Shown here piece after piece: positions 1 through 8,612 of a stretch of 64,000 nt of DNA (within the stretch, counting starts at the first letter, position 1; the number at the start of each line of letters is the position of its first letter). The translations under genes and the position numbers were made by a program. The notes under the pieces are model-generated. The model was not told the DNA's origin, ran no database searches, and was given only the letters and a program-made list of their open reading frames with translations. Source of the stretch: JANSWP01 sp041941305 (GTDB lineage Bacteria; Bacteroidota; Bacteroidia; Chitinophagales; Saprospiraceae); contig JBGTQJ010000037.1 in assembly GCA_041941305.1 (NCBI GenBank), forward strand, positions 24,488-88,487. The letters run 5' to 3'.

Positions 1-988
1 TCACAATAAAGGTATCTTGTTGGCAGCCATTGGCATCCGTTACAGTCAGAAAATAATATCCTTCTGCCAGGTCCTGTAAATCTTGATTGGTTGAATAAGA
101 ATTCCCATCATCGTCATTCCATTGATAGGTATATGGGCTAATTCCACCCATCACCTCTACATCCACATTGGCAGCGCCATTACAGGGGTCATCTATGTCT
201 ATTGAGATTTCAATTTCATCGGGCTCTCCAATGGTCCCTGTGCCTTCAGCGGTACAACCATTGGAATCGGTAACCGTCACGGTATATGTTCCTGGAGGTA
301 GCATATCAACAATTGGTACGGTCTGTCCTGTATTCCATTCATAAGTATAGGGTCCGGTACCTCCCATGACCATGGCCTCGACAATGCCATCACACCAAGC
401 AAAACAGAGTACATCTGTGACCTTTACAGTAACAGTAAGTGGTTTATTGACTACTATTCCATGAATTGCTTTGCAACCATTGTCATCTGTCACCGTAACT
501 CCGTAATACCCAGGCAACAAATCCGTGATGGTTTGGGTCGTCTCTCCTGTAGTCCAGTTGTAATTAATGGGGGGAGTACCTCCAGTAACATTGGCAATCA
601 AATCTCCATCCGTCCCCAGGCAAATATCTCCTACAGGTTCTACCATTACTTCTAATAAAGGAGGTTGCCCAACAGTAACATTTGCCGAAGAAGACATTCC
701 CAGGGCATCTGTAACAGTTACAGAATAGTTGCCAGCACTAACTCCATAAGTCGTTTGCCCTGCCTGAAAATTGCTCCACAGGTAGGAATATGGTAAAATC
801 CCACCTGTGGGCTCTGCGGTAATGTTTCCATTGGTGTAGGCATAACAGGATGGTTCGTCAATTGTAAAATTGATTTGAATCTGAGCAAAGTGAGGGGCAA
901 TTCCGAAAAACATCAAAACGAGTGGTAGCCATAGTTTTCTCAGAAAAAGCCTTTCTTCATTTCTATTATGTCGGTTCCTTTGATTCAT
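1..988 (-). CDS. SprB-repeat surface adhesin, N-terminal part (runs off window)
   Basis: An open frame reads without a stop from an ATG at 986-988 to the left edge, about 329 residues. A positively charged start is followed by a hydrophobic stretch (LPLVLMFFGIAPHFA), a secretion signal ending near residue 36. After it come four repeats of about 40 residues with the pattern GG-x-PY-x-Y-x-W-S/N ... G-x-Y-x-V-T-V-T-D-x-N-G-C, the SprB repeat (PF13573) of gliding adhesins and other T9SS cargo. The C-terminus, where a type B sorting domain would be, is missing. It is the last visible gene of a minus-strand cluster behind the OmpA/PD40 gene (gap 84 bp) and the PorP/SprF gene, the usual company of adhesins that need an SprF partner for export. 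The frame is clear; the exact cargo type is inferred. Confidence 0.85.
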   Translation of the reverse strand, partial: MNQRNRHNRNEERLFLRKLWLPLVLMFFGIAPHFAQIQINFTIDEPSCYAYTNGNITAEPTGGILPYSYLWSNFQAGQTTYGVSAGNYSVTVTDALGMSSSANVTVGQPPLLEVMVEPVGDICLGTDGDLIANVTGGTPPINYNWTTGETTQTITDLLPGYYGVTVTDDNGCKAIHGIVVNKPLTVTVKVTDVLCFAWCDGIVEAMVMGGTGPYTYEWNTGQTVPIVDMLPPGTYTVTVTDSNGCTAEGTGTIGEPDEIEISIDIDDPCNGAANVDVEVMGGISPYTYQWNDDDGNSYSTNQDLQDLAEGYYFLTVTDANGCQQDTFIV

Positions 989-1072
989 TTTCAAAGTTGT
1001 ATGATGGTCGGATTATCAAATCGTCTGATTGTTAGTTGTACAATTAAAATCACTCAAACAATGTAATAATGC

Positions 1073-3523
1073 TCATCTCATTTTGGTAAAAGATAAAATA
1101 TCTTCTTGCGGGCGGATGTCTAGTATCCTTACTCTACGCTCCCTTGAGGCAGCAGGGCTATAAACGGATTGCCTGCGTTTTTTAGGATCATCGATCACTC
1201 CTTCTTTAGCGTCTTCTTCTCCTTTTGGCGCTTCATTGATAATTAGATTACCCTTATCAATATGAGCAGCCAATGCACCATCCTTGTATTCTCTAAATTG
1301 ATTGACTACGCTGCTAATACGGCGTCCAGTCAATCGCTTATTGTATTCACTCCCAGCAAGTGGACTGGCATATCCTTCAACGATAATTTCAATCTTATTA
1401 CCCTTATTCAGATAGTCGATTAGTATGTCGGTAAACTTTTGTAAGTCTTCGTATCCCTTTTGAACTTCATTGGTGAAAAAACTTCTTACTGAATCTCTTG
1501 CAATATTTCTATCAGCTCTTGATAATCCTGCTGAAAAACTATAAATGAATGTATTGCGTCGCTTTAAGTAGGATTGATAGGTTTGACCATAATTTAGATT
1601 GGTGGTTGTATCCTCCCATTCGCGATATCTTGGGCGGTCATTGTCAAAATACAAGGTTAATGGAAGGCCTACAAAAGGTGTCAGGTACAACTTCCTTGTC
1701 AATACCGTTGGTTCTGTATAGCCTAAGGTTGAAAAAGTATCATAATCCGTTGAGTAGTTTTGCTTTCCAGCCGTTATGGTATATTCCTGATCAAACAAAA
1801 GAGGAAAGTCGGATCTATTGGAAGTTTCTGGGTGGGTAACCTTTTTATCGGCTTCTGTGCCTGTTTCATTTCGAAGCAATACAGTGGATCCGTTTAAGGG
1901 TTCTTTACTAATCTCATCGTAGACTAAAATAATGACTTCTATTTTTGGCATCAAATACAGGGATTCCTTGAGAGTCGTCGGCATAATAATTCCTTTCGTA
2001 GAGACTTCAGCAGTAGCCCCCTCCCATCCTTCTTTGGTGGCAGTTATCACATAATCTTTTTCCAAAACCAATGGAAAATGGAAATCATTGGCTAAATCAT
2101 TAATGGCAATAGTATCAACCGTTTCATCTGTAATATTTTTCAATTCAATGGTTACTCCTGATAATGGTTCAATATTACGCTTATTGAAAGTGAAAGCATC
2201 CAGTTTTACTGGAATAGGAAAATGGAATATATCATCACAGGTACATTCTTTAGTCGTATCTGCACACATGGCCTCTGGTTTTCTATTGGATGCCAAATGT
2301 GCTTCTGCCAATTCTGAATCAAATACATAGTACAAATCATCATAACTGCTATTGATGGGATGCCCCATATTGACAGGAGCTGAATACTTATCTCCACTTT
2401 TTACAGATCTGAAAATATCCAATCCACCCAACCCATAATGTCCTAATGAACTAAAAAACAAGGAATTAGACTCTTTATGATAGTGAGGACTAATATCGTC
2501 AAAAGCGGTATTGACAGAGTCAAGGTTGGTGGGAGCTGAAAAAGTAGAATCCCCGGAAATGTAGCTGAACCAAATGTCCATTTCGCCTTTACCGCCAGGT
2601 CTGTCTGTAGCGAAATAAAGAATTTCCTGATTTGTTTCACGATCCCAACCTATTGCGGGCTGAGTTGTGGTGCCTCCTTCCCTGTTTATGGTTTTTGGCA
2701 ACTTATGTGCCGCTCCCCATTCTCCATTAGCCTTTCGGTCTCTCCTCCAGATTTCGCAATTGATTTCAGAAATGAATTCTTCATCATTTTGACATAGGGT
2801 GTAATACATCCGATTTCCATCATTCCCAAATGCAATATTGGAAGTGTGTTGATCCTTTATTTGAGAATTTTCATAGATAGGTGTCGCTGGTTCTCCATCA
2901 ATTGAACAGAATATTTTTGATTGAGCGTCCTCTTCATTTTCAATTACCCTACTGAAAAATAATGCATTGTCCACTTTTAATGGAGCAAAGTCAGTCCAAA
3001 CGCTATTGACAACAGAATCATAGTGCATTACCTCAACCGGTCCGGCAGTTTCCAGATTCTCCAATGCCCATTTGCAATATTCAATTTCCTCTAAAGCCTG
3101 ATTGTGGTATTTTGGATTGCTATTGTGTTGAGTATTGTGAAATTTTTCAAAATAGGTTGCCGCCTCTTTGTATTTTTTCAATCCTTTTTTAACAGTTGCC
3201 AGTTGGAAATCACATAGTGCCAAATCTCCGGTTTTTGCAGTGTCGGGTATTCTCCAAAGCATTGCTTCTGCCAATTGCCATGCTCTTAAATGACGTGCAG
3301 ATTCTCCACCATAAAACAAAGCCTGGGCATTTTCGGGATTGATTTCCAGCAATAATTTATTGTAAGCCAAGGCTGCTGAATAATCCTTCTTTTCATAGGC
3401 TTCCGTAGCTTTTTTGGTGTATTGCTTCAAGGTTTGTCCCAACAATACATTGCTGGAAAAAAAAAGCAAAAAAGTGTAGAGTATAAATTGTGTATTTCTC
3501 ATAATAGAATAAAAGCTTCTCAT
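1073..3523 (-). CDS. OmpA-family protein with TPR, PD40 propeller and peptidoglycan-binding domain
   Basis: 816 residues; the start could equally be the ATG at 3502, which gives a cleaner signal peptide (MRNTQFILYTFLLFF). Order of parts: signal; TPR-like helices about 30-150 (Y-x-A-L-A-Y-N-K-L-L, A-L-F-Y-G-G-E); PD40/WD40-like propeller about 165-430 (LFFSR, YFATDRPGGKGEMDIWFS, LFFSSLGHYGLGGLDIF); two carboxypeptidase-regulatory-like beta domains about 440-640; OmpA domain about 690-805 with IIVEGYAS, NKRLTGRRISSV and RERRVRI. The family anchors outer-membrane machinery to peptidoglycan and resembles SprE/PorW-type and SprF-linked OmpA proteins in T9SS loci. It lies 31 bp after the PorP/SprF gene and before the SprB-repeat gene, so a shared transcript and a role in adhesin export are likely. 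Confidence 0.85.
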   Translation of the reverse strand: MRSFYSIMRNTQFILYTFLLFFSSNVLLGQTLKQYTKKATEAYEKKDYSAALAYNKLLLEINPENAQALFYGGESARHLRAWQLAEAMLWRIPDTAKTGDLALCDFQLATVKKGLKKYKEAATYFEKFHNTQHNSNPKYHNQALEEIEYCKWALENLETAGPVEVMHYDSVVNSVWTDFAPLKVDNALFFSRVIENEEDAQSKIFCSIDGEPATPIYENSQIKDQHTSNIAFGNDGNRMYYTLCQNDEEFISEINCEIWRRDRKANGEWGAAHKLPKTINREGGTTTQPAIGWDRETNQEILYFATDRPGGKGEMDIWFSYISGDSTFSAPTNLDSVNTAFDDISPHYHKESNSLFFSSLGHYGLGGLDIFRSVKSGDKYSAPVNMGHPINSSYDDLYYVFDSELAEAHLASNRKPEAMCADTTKECTCDDIFHFPIPVKLDAFTFNKRNIEPLSGVTIELKNITDETVDTIAINDLANDFHFPLVLEKDYVITATKEGWEGATAEVSTKGIIMPTTLKESLYLMPKIEVIILVYDEISKEPLNGSTVLLRNETGTEADKKVTHPETSNRSDFPLLFDQEYTITAGKQNYSTDYDTFSTLGYTEPTVLTRKLYLTPFVGLPLTLYFDNDRPRYREWEDTTTNLNYGQTYQSYLKRRNTFIYSFSAGLSRADRNIARDSVRSFFTNEVQKGYEDLQKFTDILIDYLNKGNKIEIIVEGYASPLAGSEYNKRLTGRRISSVVNQFREYKDGALAAHIDKGNLIINEAPKGEEDAKEGVIDDPKKRRQSVYSPAASRERRVRILDIRPQEDILSFTKMR

Positions 3524-3554
3524 AATTCAGGACTGGAAAATCCCAAATGGTAAA

Positions 3555-4604
3555 TCACATATACGTTGGACAATGTTTGCAATATTCCATACCCGGAACC
3601 TTTGTGATAATGTAAATCACGGAAATCTCAGGTCCTCCTCGCCTGGAATTTGTTCCACGCAAAGCAGAAGTATTGATATCATAGCTTAGGTGAAACTGCC
3701 AGTTTTGATAGTGCAGACCTACCCAGGGGATCAAGGCATCGTCAAAACGATATCCCAATCCAGCTTGTACTGCCAATTCCTGAGTTTTGGTTTGATTCAG
3801 ATGGAAAAGTCCTCCAGCACCAATAAGCACTTCCTGATTTTCTCCCTGAAATTGCCCCATTGCATGCATCAGCAAATCAAACTTATCCGCAAGCATTACT
3901 GTACCTAAAGCATAAGAACTCCATCTTTTATTCAGGGGCTCTTCTACATCATCCTGAAAATTTTGTTTGGGTTCATTGAGATGGAAGGCACCTACTCCTA
4001 CATCTAACTTGGAGCGTTTTTCATCTGATTTTAATCTAAGATTCACCCCAGTTCCAAGAGCTACAAATCCTCTCTTGGTATTGGTAAAGATTTCTTTGGT
4101 GGGTTCCGTGGTTAAGCCCTCCTTGATGGTGTATTGATCGGCGAAGTTGAGCCCGGTAGGATCAAAAGACCTTTGATTGAAGGTAACATTGGCTCCAATG
4201 GTGAGAAAATGATTCTTTTTTGGAGCCAGCCTAATGGCGTAAGCGGCATTTAAGCCTAGCTGCGACAAGCTCAATTCCGCATCACCCTGTTGGTCATAAT
4301 TAAAAATAGCACCAACTGCCCAGGGCAATTGTTTCTCTTTTTTGTCGGTCAATCGCCAATCCCATGCTCCTGCCAGCTGAGTGTATGGCACAGGTACTTG
4401 TTGCCATTGATTGCGAAAATTGCCGATAAGCCGGTGATTACCACTAAAACTACCTGTTAGTGCAGGGCTGAGATTTAATGGAGAATTGCCTACTTGGGAA
4501 TAGTGAAGGTCTTGAGCGATAAGCCCAATACTAAAGATAAATGCCAGGATAAGCGTTGTAGATTTCAAATAGTAAGGATGCTTCAAAGTATTTGTTTTGT
4601 ACAT
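3555..4604 (-). CDS. PorP/SprF family type IX secretion membrane protein
   Basis: About 349 residues from the ATG at 4602-4604; an upstream in-frame ATG at 4631 would add nine residues and is less likely because the later start directly precedes a signal peptide (TTLILAFIFSIGLIAQ). The mature start DLHYSQ followed by N-L-S-P-A-L-T-G-S-F-S-G and N-F-R-N-Q-W is the hallmark of the PorP/SprF family (TIGR03519). The rest is alternating beta structure typical of an outer-membrane barrel. SprF-like proteins pair with particular SprB-like adhesins that carry type B sorting signals, bringing them to the cell surface. It is the first gene of the minus-strand cluster followed by OmpA/PD40 and SprB-repeat genes. 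Confidence 0.9.
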   Translation of the reverse strand: MYKTNTLKHPYYLKSTTLILAFIFSIGLIAQDLHYSQVGNSPLNLSPALTGSFSGNHRLIGNFRNQWQQVPVPYTQLAGAWDWRLTDKKEKQLPWAVGAIFNYDQQGDAELSLSQLGLNAAYAIRLAPKKNHFLTIGANVTFNQRSFDPTGLNFADQYTIKEGLTTEPTKEIFTNTKRGFVALGTGVNLRLKSDEKRSKLDVGVGAFHLNEPKQNFQDDVEEPLNKRWSSYALGTVMLADKFDLLMHAMGQFQGENQEVLIGAGGLFHLNQTKTQELAVQAGLGYRFDDALIPWVGLHYQNWQFHLSYDINTSALRGTNSRRGGPEISVIYIITKVPGMEYCKHCPTYM

Positions 4605-4631
4605 GCCCCATTTGAGAAACCTATAGCCCAA

Positions 4632-5194
4632 TTATTTCCGTATTCAAGCCCTCAAAATCAAAACCCAAACTGTGGTTGACTCAAAATAGGAACATGAGAG
4701 TTATTCAACTGGTTTTGGAATTTCAGATAGACTCGCTCGCTCGATATCTAATAGTGATGAATGATGGCGGAGGTGAACATTTTTGACCAGAAACAGTCGG
4801 TAGTTATTGGGAAGTCATGGGATTCAATTTGACTTATTTAAGAACCATTCGATAGTTTCCGCTTTTTTCCTTTCGTATATCAATAAGTGTTTATCGGATT
4901 TTGGGATGCCAAATTTTTTTTCAAGCACCTGTAAAAAACAAGTTTATGTTTTATATGTAAAATTAAATAGTGTAAATCTTTGATTTCTACTTAACTATGC
5001 ATAAACACTTGAATGACAAAGATTTAGATAACAATTATCAGATTTTTTGTTGGGAATTAATAGTCGAACATTGTATATTTTTTAAACGAATAAGGATATT
5101 CAATTATATAAATCAGGGTTCAATAAACTCCTTATCCTTTCGACTTTATCTCCCGTTATTTCTTTATCCTACACTTTTATGAAATCAGGTTTTT
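4632..5194. other. Long intergenic region, no supported gene
   Basis: This AT-rich stretch lies upstream of the PorP/SprF cluster. Short frames here (for example a 61-codon frame at 4997-5182) have no recognisable motif, no conserved-looking composition and no neighbour context, so I do not call them. It presumably carries the promoter of the SprF cluster on the minus strand, but I saw no convincing TTTG/TAnnTTTG pair. Confidence 0.4.
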
Positions 5195-5311
5195 AGGTGA
5201 CATCTTAGTTGCGGGAGAGTCTAATGAACGGGGAAAAACAAAGGTGTCATCTTAAAACCTAAATTGAGATGACACCTTTTTCTCGGTTGTTCTACGAAAA
5301 AGATGTCACCT
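5195..5311. repeat. Nested double palindrome built on one 9-bp word
   Basis: Outer arms at 5195-5206 and 5300-5311 (AGGTGACATCTT and its exact complement) enclose inner arms at 5240-5252 and 5267-5279 (AAAGGTGTCATCT and its exact complement). Outer and inner words differ only at one central base (GGTGACATC against GGTGTCATC). The inner hairpin is flanked by T-runs in both directions and could terminate transcription either way. Confidence 0.7.
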
Positions 5312-5404
5312 CCATTTATTACAGTTTCGATTTAGAATGGGTATAGTGAAAATCACCTTTCAGGGAAGACATTTGGTACAGCTAGAAAAAACGGAATAAA
5401 AAAA

Positions 5405-5435
5405 GGCAGGAAACGAAGCTTCCTGCCCTTTTTTC
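5405..5435 (-). terminator. Rho-independent terminator after the sigma/DUF4097 operon
   Basis: Stem GGCAGGAA (5405-5412) pairs with TTCCTGCC (5420-5427) around a 7-nt loop. On the minus strand it is followed by a run of seven T, 28 bp after the stop of the DUF4097 gene; on the plus strand it is followed by CTTTTTT, so it may work in both directions. Confidence 0.8.
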
Positions 5436-5454
5436 GAAATTATACATTTAAATG

Positions 5455-6357
5455 CTACGGATTTCTTATCACAATATCCCCAAAAGAAATTTTAATAAAA
5501 ATATTTCCTTTTCCTTGTGGGCGGGCTGTAAATAGTGCCTTTTTAATTTGTTGAGTATTTTCAACATAGTTCAACTTTAAATCCCTGGGAGCTGTGATAG
5601 TGCCATAATGAGCTGTGAGGGTATATCCATAAAAAGTTGGGTTGGGGTCGAAGATATAGACATCTGCTTTTTCAGCAGTAATGTCCAGGCTAGTGAGATT
5701 TTGCATCGGATCTGTAAATAGTTTCAGGATTCCGTATTGCGCATTGATGTCCCACCTGCCCATGATGTCGTAAAGGGTTAAATCAGAGCGACGTGCATCA
5801 ATTCTCACATCGCCATTAATGTTTCTACCTTCCAAATCTCCAAAGTAGGTATCAACAGTGATTTTCCCACTGAGATTGTCGAGCATGACTTTTGAATATT
5901 CACTATGTATTTTTAAGGAATTGGTTAGGTTGTTCACATTTGTAAAACCAAAGTGATTCTTTACATACATGGGGCAATCTTCAGGCAATGTAATTGTATA
6001 GACTGCCGTCAAATCTGATTCAGGTGCAGGTTGCCCCTCTTTTGTGGATACATAATTTCGAAAATAAATCATGTCACCATGCTGGTCTGCACTGTATTGC
6101 ATAGCTGTCAAATCCTTTTCTGCCACTTTTTTATCCGGGTGCTTGGCAATTAATTGAGTATGTACCTTGATGTCAGAGCGATTCCAGGTTTCAACTTTTA
6201 TCTCTGCCTTTTGCCCTTCGATATTCAACTCATAACCATCTTTGTAAGGAATCGTTTTTTCAAGGGTTTTGGTAACAACTTGTAGGGTGGTTTGCCCGGT
6301 AAGGCTTATCGCAACCACCAAAAATGCAGCTATAGAATTTAAGATTTTACTTTTCAT
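5455..6357 (-). CDS. Secreted DUF4097-family protein
   Basis: 300 residues with an N-terminal signal (SIAAFLVVAISLTGQ). The remainder is a right-handed run of short beta strands with the DUF4097 style: IEGQKAEIKVETWNRSDIKV near the start, then repeated 'KIHSEYSKVMLDNLSG', 'TVDTYFGDLEGRNING' and 'RIDARRSDLTLYDIMG' turns. The family is a surface or periplasmic beta-solenoid with no known catalytic activity, and in Bacteroidota it is often the last gene of an ECF sigma/anti-sigma operon. That is the case here: sigma factor and anti-sigma candidate lie upstream on the same strand (gap 86 bp), and a strong terminator follows the stop. It may be a target or modulator of the envelope signal; this is inference. 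Confidence 0.75.
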   Translation of the reverse strand: MKSKILNSIAAFLVVAISLTGQTTLQVVTKTLEKTIPYKDGYELNIEGQKAEIKVETWNRSDIKVHTQLIAKHPDKKVAEKDLTAMQYSADQHGDMIYFRNYVSTKEGQPAPESDLTAVYTITLPEDCPMYVKNHFGFTNVNNLTNSLKIHSEYSKVMLDNLSGKITVDTYFGDLEGRNINGDVRIDARRSDLTLYDIMGRWDINAQYGILKLFTDPMQNLTSLDITAEKADVYIFDPNPTFYGYTLTAHYGTITAPRDLKLNYVENTQQIKKALFTARPQGKGNIFIKISFGDIVIRNP

Positions 6358-6443
6358 TGATTTATAATTCCTGAGTTGAGGATTTAGAATTTGCCTTTGC
6401 CTGGAAAATTAAGCAAAGCAAATTGCCAAAAGCAACATCCAGT

Positions 6444-7067
6444 TCATATCAATTTTTCAATCATTTTTTTCATTTTTTCTGTGCGCTCTAATTCCAAATC
6501 TCTTATTTGTGAAATCAAATTGGGGTCTGTCCCAAATTTCCCCAAAGCGTTTTTCAGTGCGATTTTTGCATTATTCAGTTCGTCCAATTCTTCCTGTAAC
6601 CTTTGAAATTCTGGCTCTTTACAAGTAGCAATTTTTATTTTACACAATTGCATCAATTCATCAAAAGCTCCTTCATCATCATCCCAATCCTGTTTGAATA
6701 AATCCTCATTTAGTACTTCTGTAGAATATGCCAGTGAGTTATCATTGCTTTCAGCATTTATCAACCACCAGCCAGCGAATAACAATATTGTAAGGGTGGC
6801 AGCAATGGAAGCAATCCTCCTCCAATTATTAAATTGAATAACACCTGCGCCGAATTTTGGTTGCTTATCCAAACCAGCATCGATACCTTCCCATACCAAT
6901 TCAGGGGGATCATAGGATGGCAAAGTCTGCAACTTTTCCCGCAAGCGGGCATCACTAAAATCATTGGTCAAATTATCTTCAATATAATCCCAGATAGCCA
7001 GGGGAGGCTCAAATTCTGGCAAGGAATCAATTGCCTTTGTGAGGATATGTTTATTGAGTTCTTTCAT
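6444..7067 (-). CDS. Membrane-anchored anti-sigma factor candidate
   Basis: 207 residues. The cytoplasmic half holds two similar segments, LPEFEPPLAIWDYIEDNL (about 16-33) and LPSYDPPELVWEGIDAGL (about 49-66), then a single membrane span (about 87-103, IAATLTILLFAGWWLI) and a C-terminal region with a long predicted coiled coil (LQEELDELNNAKIALKNAL ... ERTEKMKKMIEKL). No zinc anti-sigma HxxxCxxC motif is visible. Position directly behind an ECF sigma gene in the same orientation is the main reason for the call; in Bacteroidota such one-span proteins commonly hold the sigma factor at the membrane. The duplicated PP-x-x-W segment could be the sigma-binding part. The function is inferred from context. 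Confidence 0.6.
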   Translation of the reverse strand: MKELNKHILTKAIDSLPEFEPPLAIWDYIEDNLTNDFSDARLREKLQTLPSYDPPELVWEGIDAGLDKQPKFGAGVIQFNNWRRIASIAATLTILLFAGWWLINAESNDNSLAYSTEVLNEDLFKQDWDDDEGAFDELMQLCKIKIATCKEPEFQRLQEELDELNNAKIALKNALGKFGTDPNLISQIRDLELERTEKMKKMIEKLI

Positions 7068-7158
7068 GTTCTTTAAAAATGGGCGTTTATTTTTATTTCA
7101 ATTTGTTTTCTTTGGATTATCAGAGGGTTAAATCCTATTTTTTATTTTTCTATATTTT

Positions 7159-7177
7159 GCAGGGTTCAAAACCCTGC
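7159..7177. repeat. Perfect hairpin between sigma and anti-sigma genes
   Basis: GCAGGGTT (7159-7166), a 3-nt loop and AACCCTGC (7170-7177) form a perfect 8-bp stem in the 138-bp gap between the ECF sigma gene and the anti-sigma candidate. There is no clean T-run on the minus strand, so it looks more like an attenuator, processing site or REP-type hairpin than a full terminator. The arm word recurs in the hairpin at 19529-19585. Confidence 0.6.
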
Positions 7178-7205
7178 TTCTCCTGTATCTTTTTTCTATC
7201 ATTCA

Positions 7206-7739
7206 TCAACGATATTCCTTTAACATCTCCCTCAATTTTCGCTTGGCATAAAACAATTGGGATTTGGATGTTCCTACCGAAATGCCCAACATCTCTCCAA
7301 CTTCTTTATGGCTATATCCTTCAACTTCAATTAACACAAATACAGAGCGATACCCATCCGGTAAAGATTGAATGGCTTTTTCCAAATATTCAGCTTGAAG
7401 AAAATCACCCCAATCTATCATCGTATTTGGACTCACATTTTCGATGTCTTCAAAATAAATTTTATTCCGCCGTATTTTACTATAAGCTGTGCGGACCACG
7501 ATGGTTTTTATCCAGGCACCAAGGGTAGATTCACCTCTAAATGAATTGAGCCCTCTAAAAACTTTCAAAAAAGCATCCTGAAGAACATCATTGGCAGATT
7601 CAAAATCACCAGTGATTCGATAAGCCAAGGTGTACATCGCTTTTTTGTACTTTTCATAGAGTGCCTTCTGAGCCATCCGGTCATCAGCTAAACATGCTTG
7701 AATCAGATCAGTTTCGGTCATACCGATTTTTGCAGTCAT
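7206..7739 (-). CDS. ECF-type RNA polymerase sigma factor
   Basis: 177 residues. Sigma region 2 is at about 20-85 (ALYEKYKKAMYTLAYRIT, NDVLQDAFLKVFRGL, LGAWIKTIVVRTA) and sigma region 4 at about 118-172 (LEKAIQSLPDGYRSVFVL, GYSHKEVGEMLGISVGTSKS). This is the two-domain layout of extracytoplasmic-function sigma-70 factors. The start at 7739 is followed by another in-frame ATG six codons later (MTETDL), which may be the true one. The gene heads an operon with an anti-sigma candidate and a secreted DUF4097 protein. A G-rich heptamer array lies about 100 bp upstream of the start (7841-7940), as in the second ECF operon of this window. Confidence 0.9.
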   Translation of the reverse strand: MTAKIGMTETDLIQACLADDRMAQKALYEKYKKAMYTLAYRITGDFESANDVLQDAFLKVFRGLNSFRGESTLGAWIKTIVVRTAYSKIRRNKIYFEDIENVSPNTMIDWGDFLQAEYLEKAIQSLPDGYRSVFVLIEVEGYSHKEVGEMLGISVGTSKSQLFYAKRKLREMLKEYR

Positions 7740-7840
7740 GTGGGTACGCTTTGAGAGTTAATAGAAAGAGGCATTTGAGGTTTAACGGGTTGTATCTAAG
7801 GGTTATTTTTTTCTTTGGCTTATTATTAACGTTTTTTTAT

Positions 7841-7940
7841 CTGGGTTCTGGGTGCTGGGTTGCTGGGTTCTGGGTGCTGGGTGCTGGGTTCTGGGTGCTG
7901 GGTTCTTGTCTTCTGGGTTATGGTTTGCTGGGTGTTGGTT
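7841..7940. repeat. G-rich heptamer array (CTGGGTT/CTGGGTG)
   Basis: About ten copies of a 7-bp word, CTGGGTT or CTGGGTG, with occasional one-base slips, degenerating towards 7940. The GGG runs are spaced by 4-5 bases, which fits a three-tetrad quadruplex on the plus strand. It lies in the 400-bp gap between the ECF sigma gene (minus) and the broken four-helix-bundle gene (plus). The rest of that gap (7741-7840 and 7941-8139) shows no gene. A frame crossing the array is repeat translation, not a protein. Confidence 0.85.
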
Positions 7941-8139
7941 ACTTTTAGTTGGAATTTGGGTACTAATGGATTATTCTAGGTTCTAGAATTTTCATGGTTT
8001 CAATTTTGGAATAGATTTTCATTTAAAAAACCATCTCTGAAGTTGGGTGGTCAAACAAAAAAGCCTGAGGCAAGCCTTGATTTTCTTTTTTGCTTAACTC
8101 AAATCACCTGAATCTTCAGAGAATCATAAAAAATAGGCG

Positions 8140-8567
8140 ATGAGTTACAAGAGTTTACAAATTTGGCAGAATGCAAAAAGTATCGTTTTAGACATACATA
8201 AAATGAGTTTACAAATGCCAAAATTTGAAATCTTTGAAGAAGGGAGGCAAATTCGGAAATCTTCCAAATCTGTAAAATCAAATATTGTTGAAGGATATGG
8301 TAGAAGAAGATACAAAAAGGAAAACATCCGATTTTTAGTTTTTCCCAAGCTTCCAATGATGAAACTATTGATCATTTAGAAAATTTGTACGAAGCAGCAT
8401 CTCTACAAGATAAAGAGCTCTTTAAAAACCTCCACATTAGACTTTTAATCTTAGGAAAGAAGATAAATAAATACATTCAATTTGTAGAAAAAAATCATGA
8501 GGGTATCCCCAAACACCTAGCTAACCAGGAACCAGTTTACCAGCACCCAAAACAAAAAAACCCATAA
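8140..8567 (+). pseudogene. Four-helix-bundle protein (S23/IVP family), frameshifted
   Basis: The first part, from ATG 8140, reads MSYKSLQIWQNAKSIVLDIH ... FEEGRQIRKSSKSVKSNIVEGYGRRRYKKENIRFLVF, the typical four-helix-bundle (23S rRNA intervening-sequence, TIGR02436) N-terminus. After a five-T run at 8339-8343 the family sequence continues in another frame (QASNDETIDHLENLYEAASLQDKELF ... LLILGKKINKYIQFVEKNH). One missing base in the T-run explains both halves. The tail after EKNH runs into repeat-like sequence and the terminator of the opposing gene, so the original C-terminus also seems lost. A sequencing error in a homopolymer is possible. Standalone members of the family have no established function; a relative is the Avd accessory protein of diversity-generating retroelements, but no reverse transcriptase is present here. 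Confidence 0.85.
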
Positions 8568-8586
8568 CCCCTTTCGGGATTACGGG
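8554..8586 (-). terminator. Rho-independent terminator of the beta-barrel gene
   Basis: Read on the minus strand: CCCGTAATCCC, a GAAA loop, GGGGTTATGGG, then seven T. The 11-bp stem includes two G-T pairs. It begins 27 bp after the stop of the gene at 8613-9230. Confidence 0.75.
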
Positions 8587-8612
8587 CATTTCTTGATGAA
8601 ATGGATTATGGA

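Noticed and set aside
4997..5182. 61-codon frame in the long gap
   Set aside because: No motif, no composition or context support.
7661..7948. 95-codon frame rich in WVLGAGFWVLG
   Set aside because: It is only translation of the CTGGGTT heptamer array and overlaps the ECF sigma gene start.
8140..8567. Diversity-generating retroelement
   Set aside because: The four-helix-bundle gene resembles Avd, but there is no reverse transcriptase, template repeat or variable repeat.
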